From the NCBI RefSeq assembly GCF_903933125.1, contig NZ_CAIZIZ010000121.1, positions 1 through 43,708 of the forward strand: a DNA stretch of 43,708 bases. Reading direction: 5' to 3'. A model generated the notes under the pieces. The model did no database searches and had not been told where the DNA came from. It saw nothing but the letters and a program-made list of their open reading frames with translations. This document shows, in pieces, positions 17,918 to 25,942 of this stretch. A program made the position numbers and the translations under genes. The stretch is from an uncultured Lamprocystis sp. GTDB taxonomy: Bacteria > Pseudomonadota > Gammaproteobacteria > Chromatiales > Chromatiaceae. Position 1 is the stretch's first letter. Each line of letters starts with the position of its first letter.

Positions 17918-19021
17918 ATGTGCAACACCCCTGGCCCACTCGCTTCAAACACCAGTGCCGATCGCCCCTCCAAGGCAGGGTTTGTGCCGGCCCTTTCCGC
18001 ACCAATAATCTTTGTTACCGGTGCATCGCGCTCAGGGACGACGATGTTGGCGCGGATACTGGGTTCGCACAGCGGCATCTTGATGCTCAACGAAATGCAC
18101 TATTTCGGTGCCGACTGGGATCCTTACGACGCTACGCGAGAGTTCTCAGAGCGGCGACTGGCGGACCTCGCGGGAGAACTGCTGGCTCGGCAAAATCACG
18201 GGTTGTGGCAGAATGGTCCTTCCGCCGATGAGTGCAATTGGGGGCAGCGTTTGGTAGCGGACTTACCCGAGCACGAGCGCGGGCCGGCGGAATTATTTGC
18301 GGCTGTCTTGAGTCGCCTTTCGGCGGATGCGGGAAAGACCTTTGCGTGCGAGCAGACGCCACGAAACATCTATTATGCCGCGCGTCTGTTGGAAATTTAT
18401 CCCAATGCGCGCTTTGTGCATATTGTGCGCGATCCGCGGGCGGTCCTCGCCTCGCAAAAGAACCGCTGGCAGGTGAGGCGCCTCGGCGCCCCACATGTGC
18501 CGATCTCGGAGGTGTTGCGGATTCGCGTGAATTATCATCCATACACGATGACCAATCTGTGGGTGAAGGCCACCGATGAGGCGTTGCGTCTCGATGGCCA
18601 TGCCCGTTTCAAGATGGTGCGTTTTGAAGATCTGGCGGCCGACGCAGAAGGAAGTATAAGGGATGTCTGTTCGTTTCTTAGTCTACAGTTTGAGCCGGGT
18701 ATGCTCCAGATTCCGCATTGGGGTTCATCGAATGTCGTGAGCGATAGCAAGCAAAAGGGCGTGTCGGCGGAAGTCGTGGGCAAGTGGCGGGATAGCTTGT
18801 CACCCGGCGAGGTCAGGATCTGCGAAAAGACTGCCCGCAATCTGATGCAGAAGCTCGGCTATGCAACAGAGTCTCCCGATCGTGGCGGCACGTTGTCGTT
18901 GATCCCCAGTCTGTTGTCTTACCCTCTGCACTTGGTCGGTGTGGCAGCGTTCAATCCTGCTCGCGCCTGGATTCATGTCCGGGAGATGCTTCGGCGTGGT
19001 CGGACGACACAAGGTTCCTGA
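17918..19021 (+). CDS. PAPS-dependent sulfotransferase
   Basis: The 367-residue protein carries the phosphosulfate loop TGASRSGTTML at about residues 33-43 and the 3'-phosphate motif FVHIVRDPRAVLAS near residue 166. Both are hallmarks of Sulfotransfer_3-type enzymes. It should transfer sulfate from PAPS in the cytoplasm, probably to a sugar of the EPS unit. The ATG at 17918 lacks a strong ribosome site. A TTG at 17897 would add seven residues. It lies in the plus-strand run glycosyltransferase - small exported protein - sulfotransferase - methyltransferase. A long hairpin follows the stop codon. The acceptor is unknown. Confidence 0.82.
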   Translation: MCNTPGPLASNTSADRPSKAGFVPALSAPIIFVTGASRSGTTMLARILGSHSGILMLNEMHYFGADWDPYDATREFSERRLADLAGELLARQNHGLWQNGPSADECNWGQRLVADLPEHERGPAELFAAVLSRLSADAGKTFACEQTPRNIYYAARLLEIYPNARFVHIVRDPRAVLASQKNRWQVRRLGAPHVPISEVLRIRVNYHPYTMTNLWVKATDEALRLDGHARFKMVRFEDLAADAEGSIRDVCSFLSLQFEPGMLQIPHWGSSNVVSDSKQKGVSAEVVGKWRDSLSPGEVRICEKTARNLMQKLGYATESPDRGGTLSLIPSLLSYPLHLVGVAAFNPARAWIHVREMLRRGRTTQGS

Positions 19022-19485
19022 ACCGGATATTTGCAGTCGTGGTTTGGTTTCTTGGGAAACCGGACCACGACGGCGGCCTGTCGCGCGCGTCACCAACTCG
19101 CCTCCGCAGTCATCCAGTGTGCACCGGGTGGGTCCGCATTTTTTTAGCGCAAGTGGGTCTGTCTTGCTTAGCGTTGGGGGCCAGCGGTGAATAGCGAAAA
19201 GCGAGTATGCTTTGCAATAGTCGCCGGACGGGTGCGCAGGTTCCGGTTGTGCCGGAGTTGACGGAGCGGCAGTCATAGGCTAGTCTGTTCAAGCTGGGAT
19301 AAATCGACTGGCCTAAATCGCCAGTCGTGGTTGTGAAAGGCGATTGTGAGATGGTTGGCGAAGGGATAGATGGGGCTGGCCTTTGGGATGTATCCGGTCG
19401 CGTTGCGCAGCCCGCACAATCTTCAACAAAACCACATATCTTCAAACCTGACTGCGCGGCATTAGCCGAACGCAGGAGCTTCATA
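19022..19485. other. Intergenic region with hairpin, no gene
   Basis: This is about 460 bp between the sulfotransferase and methyltransferase genes. Besides the hairpin at 19036-19071 I see no gene. The frame upstream of the methyltransferase ATG stays open back to 19327 but lacks coding character and a ribosome site. No convincing promoter was found. Confidence 0.5.
19036..19071 (+). terminator. Long hairpin after the sulfotransferase gene
   Basis: GTCGTGGT (19036-19043) pairs with ACCACGAC (19064-19071). Inside it GGTTTC (19046-19051) pairs with GAAACC (19056-19061) on a TTGG loop. It starts 15 nt past the stop codon. No T-run follows, so it may stabilise the 3' end or cause Rho-dependent stopping. 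Confidence 0.5.
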
Positions 19486-20376
19486 ATGTTCGCGAAAAAT
19501 GCTTTTTACTTTCTCGCGGGGCTCGGCTTCCTGGCGCTGGCGAAGGCCAAGCATACCGTTAAAGGGTACTCGTCGCCAAAACCATTCGATATGTCGCAGA
19601 CGCAACGATGTATTGACTATGATATTAAGGTTGTAGATGAGTGGCTGTCGCATCTGCAACGTTATAGCGCAGACGAGAATCCCATTGTCGGAAAAAATGC
19701 GCTTGAATTAGGGCCGGGCTCCGACTTGGGAATCGGCATTTACCTGCTCTCGCTGGGATGCGCAAAGTATAACGCGTGCGACGTCAATGACCTCGTGAAG
19801 ATCACTCCCGACATATTTTACGAAAAGCTTTTTGAGCATTTGGGGGCGCGCGGTGACGCGGCTAAGATCGATTTTCTGAGAGAGCAGCTAGCAAAAGCGA
19901 AGGCCGGTATTCCCGGTCAACTGAACTATGTTGTTCGTAAAGACTTCGATATTGTCGCGGCCTTCGGTAAGAACTCGATCGATCTGGTGTTCAGTCAAGC
20001 GGCTTTCGAGCATTTCGACGACGTTCATAAGACGGTGGAACAGCTCAGCGCGGTCTGCAAGCCAAATGCCGTCGTGGTGCTTGAGATCGATCTCAAGACA
20101 CATTCTCGGTGGATACGCGACAACGATCCGAACAACATTTACCGCTATCCGAGTTGGCTGTATAACCTCTTCTGGTTTCGCGGTATCCCCAACCGGGTGC
20201 GGCCGTACCAGTATGTTGATGCGCTAAAGCGTTGTGGGTGGACAGATATCTCGCTGCGTCCTAGCGGTACCGTTAAGGATCCGGTGACCGCCTACTCAGG
20301 TCTGGCGAAGGTATTTTCCGACCACATGAATCAAATGGAAATGTTGACTATCACCTTGTGCGCAAGAAAATCTTAG
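19486..20376 (+). CDS. Membrane-anchored SAM-dependent methyltransferase
   Basis: The 296-residue protein starts at the ATG at 19486, which follows AGGAG by 8 nt. Residues 5-20 form a hydrophobic anchor. A class I methyltransferase core follows, with SAM motif I ALELGPGSDLG near residue 73, CDVND at the end of strand two, and DLVFSQAAFEHFDD near residue 166 at motif IV. Its context points to O-methylation of a sugar on the lipid-linked EPS unit at the inner membrane. It converges on the initiating transferase gene. The acceptor cannot be read from sequence. Confidence 0.75.
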   Translation: MFAKNAFYFLAGLGFLALAKAKHTVKGYSSPKPFDMSQTQRCIDYDIKVVDEWLSHLQRYSADENPIVGKNALELGPGSDLGIGIYLLSLGCAKYNACDVNDLVKITPDIFYEKLFEHLGARGDAAKIDFLREQLAKAKAGIPGQLNYVVRKDFDIVAAFGKNSIDLVFSQAAFEHFDDVHKTVEQLSAVCKPNAVVVLEIDLKTHSRWIRDNDPNNIYRYPSWLYNLFWFRGIPNRVRPYQYVDALKRCGWTDISLRPSGTVKDPVTAYSGLAKVFSDHMNQMEMLTITLCARKS

Positions 20377-20409
20377 CCGTATTATGCTGAACAGTTTCTT
20401 GATGACCAG

Positions 20410-20453
20410 GGCCAACTCCCTTCGTCGCACAAGGCGCTCCGCCGGAGTTGGCC
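20410..20453. terminator. Inverted repeat between convergent genes
   Basis: GGCCAACTCC (20410-20419) is perfectly matched by GGAGTTGGCC (20444-20453). The repeat lies between the convergent methyltransferase and sugar-phosphate transferase genes. It would form a strong 10-bp stem in transcripts from either side. There is no T-run, so termination may need Rho. Confidence 0.5.
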
Positions 20454-20474
20454 GCTGATCGATGGACTAGGCTG

Positions 20475-21971
20475 TCAGTACGCGTTTTTGTGGACGAAAC
20501 CGTGAATGAACGTCGCCAAAATGATCTGGATGTCGAGCCACAGCGACCAGTTTCTGATGTAATCCAGGTCGTAATCCACTCGCTTTCCCATTTTGTGAAG
20601 CGAATCGGTTTCACCGCGCCAGCCGTTGACTTGAGCCCATCCGGTGATGCCGGGTTTCACCTTGTGGCGGAGCATATAGCCGCCGATCAGGCCTCGGTAG
20701 TACTGATTGTGGGCGACGGCGTGAGGGCGTGGTCCGACGATCGACATTGAGCCTTGCACTACGTTGAAGAACTGGGGTAGCTCGTCTAATGACGTCCTGC
20801 GCAGGAAGCCTCCGAAGGGCGTCACTCTGAGATCTCCCTTGCACGCTTGTGTGACGGTACCATGATCCTCGCACACGCTCATGCTGCGAAACTTCCAGAC
20901 CATGATCTCTTTGCCGTCGAGGCCGAAGCGGCGCTGCTTGAACAGCACCGGGCCGGGTCCGCTCATTTTGACACCGGCGGCGATGAATGCCATCGGCAAC
21001 GCAAGGAGTAACACTGCGATGGTGCCGACTATCAGATCCTCAATACGTTTGACCATCGCATCGGGGCCATGGAACGGGCTTTCATAGACGCTCACCGCCT
21101 TGATGCCGTCCAAGTTCACGCACCGACGATGCAGCGCATCAATGCGACCAATGTCCGGCATGGACTGCAACGAACTCGTTGCCCCATCGATATTGCGGGA
21201 GCGCCGATCTTGCACCAGATATACCGAAGACGTGCTGTCTCCCAATCTCCGTATCAGCGACTCGATCTGTTGCTCGGCATGGTCCGGCGGCAAGGTAATG
21301 TAGACAACGTCTACATCGCCGCGACAGGCAAGTTCAACCATTCGATCAATGGATGCCGGAGCACTGGCGCCGGACGTTACGTGAGTGCCATCCGACGCCG
21401 CGTCGTCGAACAGGCCGACTATCCGAAATCCAAGCCAGTGGTTTTCGTTGGCCCACCGTGCGATATGCTGACCCAGGTCGCTATTTCCGGCAATCGCCAA
21501 CCGTCGCGTGTTGTACCCATGCGCTCGCGCCCACCGCAGGGCGAAGCGGACACCGATCCGCGCGGCGACCAGCAGCACCGGAGTCCCGAACAGCCAGTAG
21601 AGGATGGTTTCCGGTGGGTAGCTGAGGGCATCGCGCTGCATGTAGAGTGCGACGAGGGATACCGCGGTGACGCCGAGCCACGATTCGGTGGTATCCCACA
21701 CCTCAGTTGCCATCGACTCGGTACGCCAGGATCGGTAGAGGTTCTTAGCGCTGGCAAGGAAGTAGAATACCAGCACGCCAATCACGCCGGTCAGGGCCAG
21801 CGAGGACGACCATGGCAAGCCTGTCCACTCGCGGGCCAGGTAGAGGCTGGCCAGGATGATGAAGGCGTCCGCGACGCGGTGAACGATGGACAGAGTGCTT
21901 TGGTGGTATCGCAATCGTCCCCGGCTGGATTGCCGGACTAGGGCAGAATCGATGATGTTTGCAGTCGACAT
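20475..21971 (-). CDS. Undecaprenyl-phosphate sugar phosphotransferase, WcaJ type
   Basis: The 498-residue enzyme starts EPS synthesis by moving a sugar-1-phosphate, often glucose, from UDP-sugar to undecaprenyl phosphate. Four N-terminal membrane spans (about 30-150) precede a Rossmann-like CoA-binding domain (about 155-290). The C-terminal bacterial sugar-transferase domain follows, with one membrane segment near 325. It carries the family motifs VWKFRSM, RRTSLDELPQF, SIVGPRPH and KPGITGWAQVNGWRGET. The length and two-part N terminus match the polyprenyl glycosylphosphotransferase family. The ATG at 21971 follows GAGGA by 7 nt. It is a single gene, divergent from the sigma-54 activator, and its upstream region has two -24/-12 elements. 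Glucose as the first sugar is inferred. Confidence 0.88.
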   Translation of the reverse strand: MSTANIIDSALVRQSSRGRLRYHQSTLSIVHRVADAFIILASLYLAREWTGLPWSSSLALTGVIGVLVFYFLASAKNLYRSWRTESMATEVWDTTESWLGVTAVSLVALYMQRDALSYPPETILYWLFGTPVLLVAARIGVRFALRWARAHGYNTRRLAIAGNSDLGQHIARWANENHWLGFRIVGLFDDAASDGTHVTSGASAPASIDRMVELACRGDVDVVYITLPPDHAEQQIESLIRRLGDSTSSVYLVQDRRSRNIDGATSSLQSMPDIGRIDALHRRCVNLDGIKAVSVYESPFHGPDAMVKRIEDLIVGTIAVLLLALPMAFIAAGVKMSGPGPVLFKQRRFGLDGKEIMVWKFRSMSVCEDHGTVTQACKGDLRVTPFGGFLRRTSLDELPQFFNVVQGSMSIVGPRPHAVAHNQYYRGLIGGYMLRHKVKPGITGWAQVNGWRGETDSLHKMGKRVDYDLDYIRNWSLWLDIQIILATFIHGFVHKNAY

Positions 21972-22218
21972 CGTGAGTTCCTCTATTCAAGTTCGGCCGA
22001 CGGTTTCAAGTGCCGGTAGCTGCACTTCGCAGGAATCGGTAAGCCCTGTCCGGCGGTCGGACATCGCCGAGGACGGGCCAATTCTTATCATTGTTGCACG
22101 ATCGAAAATCCGCTTTCTTGGCCGCCACGAGGGGCGGGTCACTCCCCTATTCGGAACTTCCTGTTGTACTCGGGCCAGATCCAGGTCTCGGGTCTAGCAT
22201 AGGTTTACGAACGACAGA

Positions 22219-22234
22219 TGCGAATCCTGTGCCA
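22219..22234 (-). promoter_or_regulatory. Sigma-54-type promoter, proximal
   Basis: On the minus strand the site reads TGGCACAGGATTCGCA. The -24 element TGGCAC is perfect, the GG-N10-GC spacing is right, and the -12 element TCGCA differs from TTGCA by one base. It faces the sugar-phosphate transferase gene, whose start lies about 250 bp away. Confidence 0.6.
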
Positions 22235-22624
22235 CTCGATCCCCCGGATCTCGATCCCATGGTCAGCCACGAGAGCGCAATCGGAGCCCACGCGCACCAA
22301 CCTAGAGCGTCTTGCCGTGCGACCTCTGGATGCGCTTAAACCGCCAACGCCTTCAATGCGGCCACCACGGCATTGCGGGCTGCGACGCGTACATCGCTCG
22401 CCGTCACATGGACCTGGGCCACTGGGGCTAAACCCCCGACTAACAGCTCGTCTCATGCCCGATCTCAGAAACGCGAAACCTGCATCGCAATTTGCGAAAA
22501 CCGTCCTTAGCCCGTCGTTTCATTGCGGACAACTTCGGACCGAGGCTGGAACCTCCGCAGGACGATGTCAGTTGTCGCGTCTCGAGACTGAGTAGAAGTA
22601 CCTTAGGAGAATTACTACGTGACA

Positions 22625-22640
22625 TGCAAAAACGGTGCCA
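22625..22640 (-). promoter_or_regulatory. Sigma-54-type promoter, distal, full consensus
   Basis: On the minus strand the site reads TGGCACCGTTTTTGCA. It matches TGGCAC-N5-TTGCW at every fixed position and has a T-rich spacer. It points to the transferase gene from about 655 bp upstream. Starting here would give a long leader or a separate small RNA. It lies 370 bp upstream of the sigma-54 activator gene, on the opposite strand. Confidence 0.65.
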
Positions 22641-23007
22641 GCGATGGGTATCCTGCTCTTTGAACCCGCGCACGGTCACGGAGCCGATTCTCGCACTAAG
22701 ATATGACGCTACAGAGTTGTGTAGTTGACTCATTGGCGTTACAACTATCGGCTGTTGGCAGGAGGGCTGAAGGGCTTGCAGGCGGCCTGGAGCCGGTGGA
22801 ATCTGCGAAATCAGAGAGTGTTTGGTCCGTCCGCGGTGGGTCGAACAGGTGTCGGGTGGGCCTGGGGGTGAAGCGTCTACAGATGCGCCGGAGCCAACCC
22901 GCCAGGGCCGCAAATTTCCAGACCTGCTGTACACGAGTTCTCATCGTCTGACCTGCTGGACAGGTCGGAGCGGTGACCACAAAAACGCTTTATCGCGAGG
23001 GTATGCA

Positions 23008-24390
23008 ATGATAGCCACGGAATCCCGAGCGCTTCTCTATCTCCGGCCGTCGGGTGCGGAGGATCCGTTTTCCGCTGATCTGAGTCTGCAGGGTTGGAGT
23101 GTCCATCCGGCCTCACATCCCGATGAGGCCCTTGAACTGATCAGTCAGCGTGACTTTCTCGTGGGCTTGGTCCACTGGGATGGGTCGCACGGCGACCAGC
23201 ACGCCTTGGGCTCTGAACGAGAGCATGTGCTGCAGATGCTCGATGCGAACAGCCACATCAACTGGGTGGCATTGCTGGCCGATGCGGCGAGTACGTCGCG
23301 CCCCGTTTCACGGGTCATCACGACGCACTTCTACGATTACCACACATTGCCGCTGGATCCGGATCGGCTCCTGGTCACCTTGGGGCACGCCTACGGCATG
23401 GCCGAGATGGTGCGGTTTCACGCCGAGCCGAACGCATTTCATGCAATCCATCACGAGATTCTGGGACGCAGCCCGGCGATGCGTGCGCTGATCCAGAGCA
23501 TTCAAAAGGTTGGGGCCATCGATCTGAATGTGCTGATTCGGGGCGAGAGTGGGACCGGTAAAGAATTGACCGCACGCGCCGTGCACAGCCTTTCGCACCG
23601 AAGCAATGGTCCGTTCGTTGCGGTGAACTGCGGGGCGCTTCCCAAAGATCTGATACAGGCGGAGCTGTTTGGACACGAGAAGGGGTCGTTTACCGGCGCT
23701 GACCGCCGTCGATTGGGGCGGATTGAATCGGCGCAACACGGGACGCTGTTCCTGGACGAGATCGGCGATCTGCCGATCGAGTTGCAGGTCAATCTACTGA
23801 GGTTCCTGCAAGAAAAAACGATTGACCGGATTGGTGGGGCCAGCGAGATCCCGGTCGATGTGCGGGTGATTGCTGCAACCAATGTCAATCTTGAGAAGGC
23901 CGTGGAGGAGGGACGCTTTCGTGAAGACCTGTATTACCGGCTGAATGTGTTGCATCTTGACATGCCGCCATTGCGCGAGCGCGGGGAGGATGTCGAGTTG
24001 CTGGCGGGACACTTTTTCCGGGAGTTCGCTAACAAGATCAACCCGAATCTCAAAGGGCTCAGTCAACAGTCGATCGATGCGATCAACGCCTACCCATGGC
24101 CCGGAAACGTTCGGGAAATGATCAACCGAATCCAGCGGGCGGTGGTGATGTGCGAGGGACGATTGATCAGTCCGCGTGATCTCGGCCTGGATCAGGACGC
24201 GCCGAACTGTTCTCTCATGACCTTGGCCGAAGCCCGGGCGAAGGCGGAAAAGGAGGCGATCGAGACCACGCTCAGTGCGGTGCGTAACAATGTGTCCAAG
24301 GCGGCGCGGCGTTTGGATATCTCGCGGGTGACTCTCTATCGACTGTTGGAGCAGCACGCGATCGACTGGCAGCGCGATCGAAATACGTAA
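23008..24390 (+). CDS. Sigma-54-dependent activator, VpsR-like layout
   Basis: This 460-residue enhancer-binding protein has three parts. Residues 1-130 form a receiver-like domain without the usual N-terminal acidic pair, though D58 (VHWDG) may sit at the phospho-acceptor place. Residues about 150-380 form the AAA+ domain, with Walker A GESGTGKE (179-186), the sigma-54 contact loop GSFTGA (226-231, usually GAFTGA) and Walker B FLDEIGD (248-254). Residues about 410-455 hold a Fis-type helix-turn-helix (NVSKAARRLDISRVTLYRLL). The ATG at 23008 follows GAGG by 7 nt. Length, weak receiver and position beside EPS genes recall VpsR of Vibrio, which responds to cyclic-di-GMP. That ligand is not shown by the sequence here. 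It probably drives the promoters in the gap upstream. Confidence 0.85.
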   Translation: MIATESRALLYLRPSGAEDPFSADLSLQGWSVHPASHPDEALELISQRDFLVGLVHWDGSHGDQHALGSEREHVLQMLDANSHINWVALLADAASTSRPVSRVITTHFYDYHTLPLDPDRLLVTLGHAYGMAEMVRFHAEPNAFHAIHHEILGRSPAMRALIQSIQKVGAIDLNVLIRGESGTGKELTARAVHSLSHRSNGPFVAVNCGALPKDLIQAELFGHEKGSFTGADRRRLGRIESAQHGTLFLDEIGDLPIELQVNLLRFLQEKTIDRIGGASEIPVDVRVIAATNVNLEKAVEEGRFREDLYYRLNVLHLDMPPLRERGEDVELLAGHFFREFANKINPNLKGLSQQSIDAINAYPWPGNVREMINRIQRAVVMCEGRLISPRDLGLDQDAPNCSLMTLAEARAKAEKEAIETTLSAVRNNVSKAARRLDISRVTLYRLLEQHAIDWQRDRNT

Positions 24391-24400
24391 GAATCTGCCG

Positions 24401-24441
24401 ATGTGGAGGGGCGACTGAAGTCGCCCCTACAGTCGCCCCTA
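24401..24441. repeat. REP-like hairpin between convergent genes
   Basis: AGGGGCGACT (24407-24416) is matched by AGTCGCCCCT (24419-24428) across a 2-nt loop, and AGTCGCCCCT recurs at 24431-24440. It lies between the ends of the activator and ftsZ genes. A GC-rich stem with a copied arm is typical of dispersed REP-type palindromes and may also limit read-through. Confidence 0.55.
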
Positions 24442-24504
24442 TAGCCCCTGCGGATCTTGCAGGCATGCGCGGTCGGGGTGTTTGTTCCTGGGAATCACCT
24501 GAGG

Positions 24505-25674
24505 TCAATCAGCCTGGCGGCGCAGGAAGGCCGGGATATCGAGATAGTCGAGATCGTTATCGACCGCCTCGGCGGTGTTGCCGCCCGCGGTTGCCCCCTT
24601 GCGGTAGATTGCCGGACGCCGGTCCAACTCGGCGTAGTCCGGTCGGCTGTCGTCGCTATCCGCGGGCACCAGTCGCATGTGCGGCTCGTCGCCGCTCTGC
24701 CGCATGATGGAGATGCGGCGCGCGCCCAGGCCGGTGGCGACAACGGTGACGCGCAGTTCGTCATCCAGGTCATGGTCGATGACGGTGCCGAGGACGACGG
24801 TCGCATCGTCGTCGGCGAAGTCGCGAACGGTGTTGCCGACCTCGTCAAACTCACCCATGGTCAGACTTGCGCCGGCGGTGATGTTGACCAGAATGCCCTT
24901 GGCGCCCGCCAGATCGATGTCCTCCAGCAGGGGACAGCGGATGGCGGCCTCCGCGGCCTCCCGGGCCCGATGCTCGCCGCTGGCGGCGCCGGTCCCCATC
25001 ATGGCGACGCCCATCTCGGACATGACGGTCTTCACATCGGCGAAGTCGACGTTGATGAGCCCGGGACGGGTAATCAACTCGGCGATACCGCGCGTGGCAT
25101 TGAGCAGCACGTCGTTCGCCGATTTGAAGGCCCCCAGCAAGGTCATGTCCTTACCGAGCACCGCGAGCAGTTTCTCGTTCGGGATCGTGATCAGCGAGTC
25201 GACATGCTTAGCCAGATCGGTGATGCCGTCCTCGGCAATCCGCCGCCGCTTGCTGCCCTCGAACGGGAAGGGCTTGGTCACCACGGCGACGGTGAGGATG
25301 CCCAGTTCTTTGGCGACCTCGGCAACCACGGGGGCCGCCCCGGTGCCGGTGCCCCCGCCCATGCCGGCGGTGATGAAGACCATATCCGCACCCGCCAGGA
25401 CCTCGGCGATGCGCTCACGATCCTCAAGCGCGGCTTGCTTGCCGACCTCCGGGTTGGCGCCGGCCCCCAGACCCTTGGTGATCCCCGAGCCCAGTTGCAG
25501 GATGGTCTTGACCTTCAGGCCCTTGAGTGCCTGGGCATCGGTGTTGGCGCAGATGAAGTCCACCCCCTCGATGGTGGACTCGACCATATGATTGACGGCG
25601 TTGCCCCCGCCCCCGCCGACGCCGATGACCTTAATCACCGCATTTTGGCTATGGGTATCCATCAGTTCGAACAT
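24505..25674 (-). CDS. ftsZ: Cell-division GTPase FtsZ
   Basis: The 389-residue tubulin-like GTPase polymerises at mid-cell and recruits the divisome. The start [10 protein letters not shown] at 25674 has GGGGAG 8 nt upstream. The reading frame stays open upstream to 25830, but that part is non-coding. [13 protein letters not shown] lies near residue 20, the tubulin signature [10 protein letters not shown] near residue 108, and the C-terminal peptide [12 protein letters not shown] binds FtsA and ZipA. It is the last gene of the dcw operon. A 268-bp gap with two hairpins separates it from ftsA. No lpxC follows it. Confidence 0.98.
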   Translation of the reverse strand: MFELMDTHSQNAVIKVIGVGGGGGNAVNHMVESTIEGVDFICANTDAQALKGLKVKTILQLGSGITKGLGAGANPEVGKQAALEDRERIAEVLAGADMVFITAGMGGGTGTGAAPVVAEVAKELGILTVAVVTKPFPFEGSKRRRIAEDGITDLAKHVDSLITIPNEKLLAVLGKDMTLLGAFKSANDVLLNATRGIAELITRPGLINVDFADVKTVMSEMGVAMMGTGAASGEHRAREAAEAAIRCPLLEDIDLAGAKGILVNITAGASLTMGEFDEVGNTVRDFADDDATVVLGTVIDHDLDDELRVTVVATGLGARRISIMRQSGDEPHMRLVPADSDDSRPDYAELDRRPAIYRKGATAGGNTAEAVDNDLDYLDIPAFLRRQAD

Positions 25675-25942
25675 CGTTGCATCTCCCCTAAGTGTTGAAG
25701 GTAACCGAAAAAACCTGAAACCCCGTTCGTTCCCGCCCATGGCGGGACCGCCCCCCCGACTCGGCACGGGCGCCCGCACCTCGTGCCACGGGGCCGCAGT
25801 TCGCGGCCCCTCAACTGATCGTTCCCGCATGTGTCAGCCGCCAGCATCAGTGCATCGCCGGTACCGCCCGCTCGCGTCCGACAGGGTGTATCCGCGTTCG
25901 TCAACCCGGTCGCAACGGCTGGCGGCTGGGCAGGGCTCACGG
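25675..25942 (-). promoter_or_regulatory. ftsA-ftsZ gap with two perfect hairpins
   Basis: Most dcw genes here overlap, but ftsA and ftsZ are 268 bp apart. Two hairpins lie in the gap. GGGGCCGC/GCGGCCCC closes on 5 nt (25790-25810), and TCCCGCC/GGCGGGA closes on 3 nt (25731-25747), ending about 57 nt before the ftsZ start. A gap like this usually holds separate ftsZ promoters. No clear -35/-10 pair was found. Confidence 0.5.

Larger units (their letters stand above)
21972..23007. other. 1-kb regulatory region between transferase and activator genes
   Basis: This long gap separates two divergent genes. No open frame shows coding character. It carries two minus-strand sigma-54-type promoters (22219-22234 and 22625-22640), about 250 and 655 bp upstream of the transferase start. 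GACCTGCTG occurs twice, 29 bp apart (22921-22929 and 22950-22958), close to the activator gene. A transcript from the distal promoter would have an untranslated leader of about 640 nt. Confidence 0.6.

Noticed and set aside
22205-22240. tRNA-like GCGAATCC stretch
   Set aside because: No acceptor stem, D-arm or anticodon arm can be formed around it.
22492-22728. Short plus-strand frame in the activator gap
   Set aside because: A purine-rich stretch precedes an inner ATG at 22624, but the peptide is short, has no coding character and overlaps the consensus promoter.
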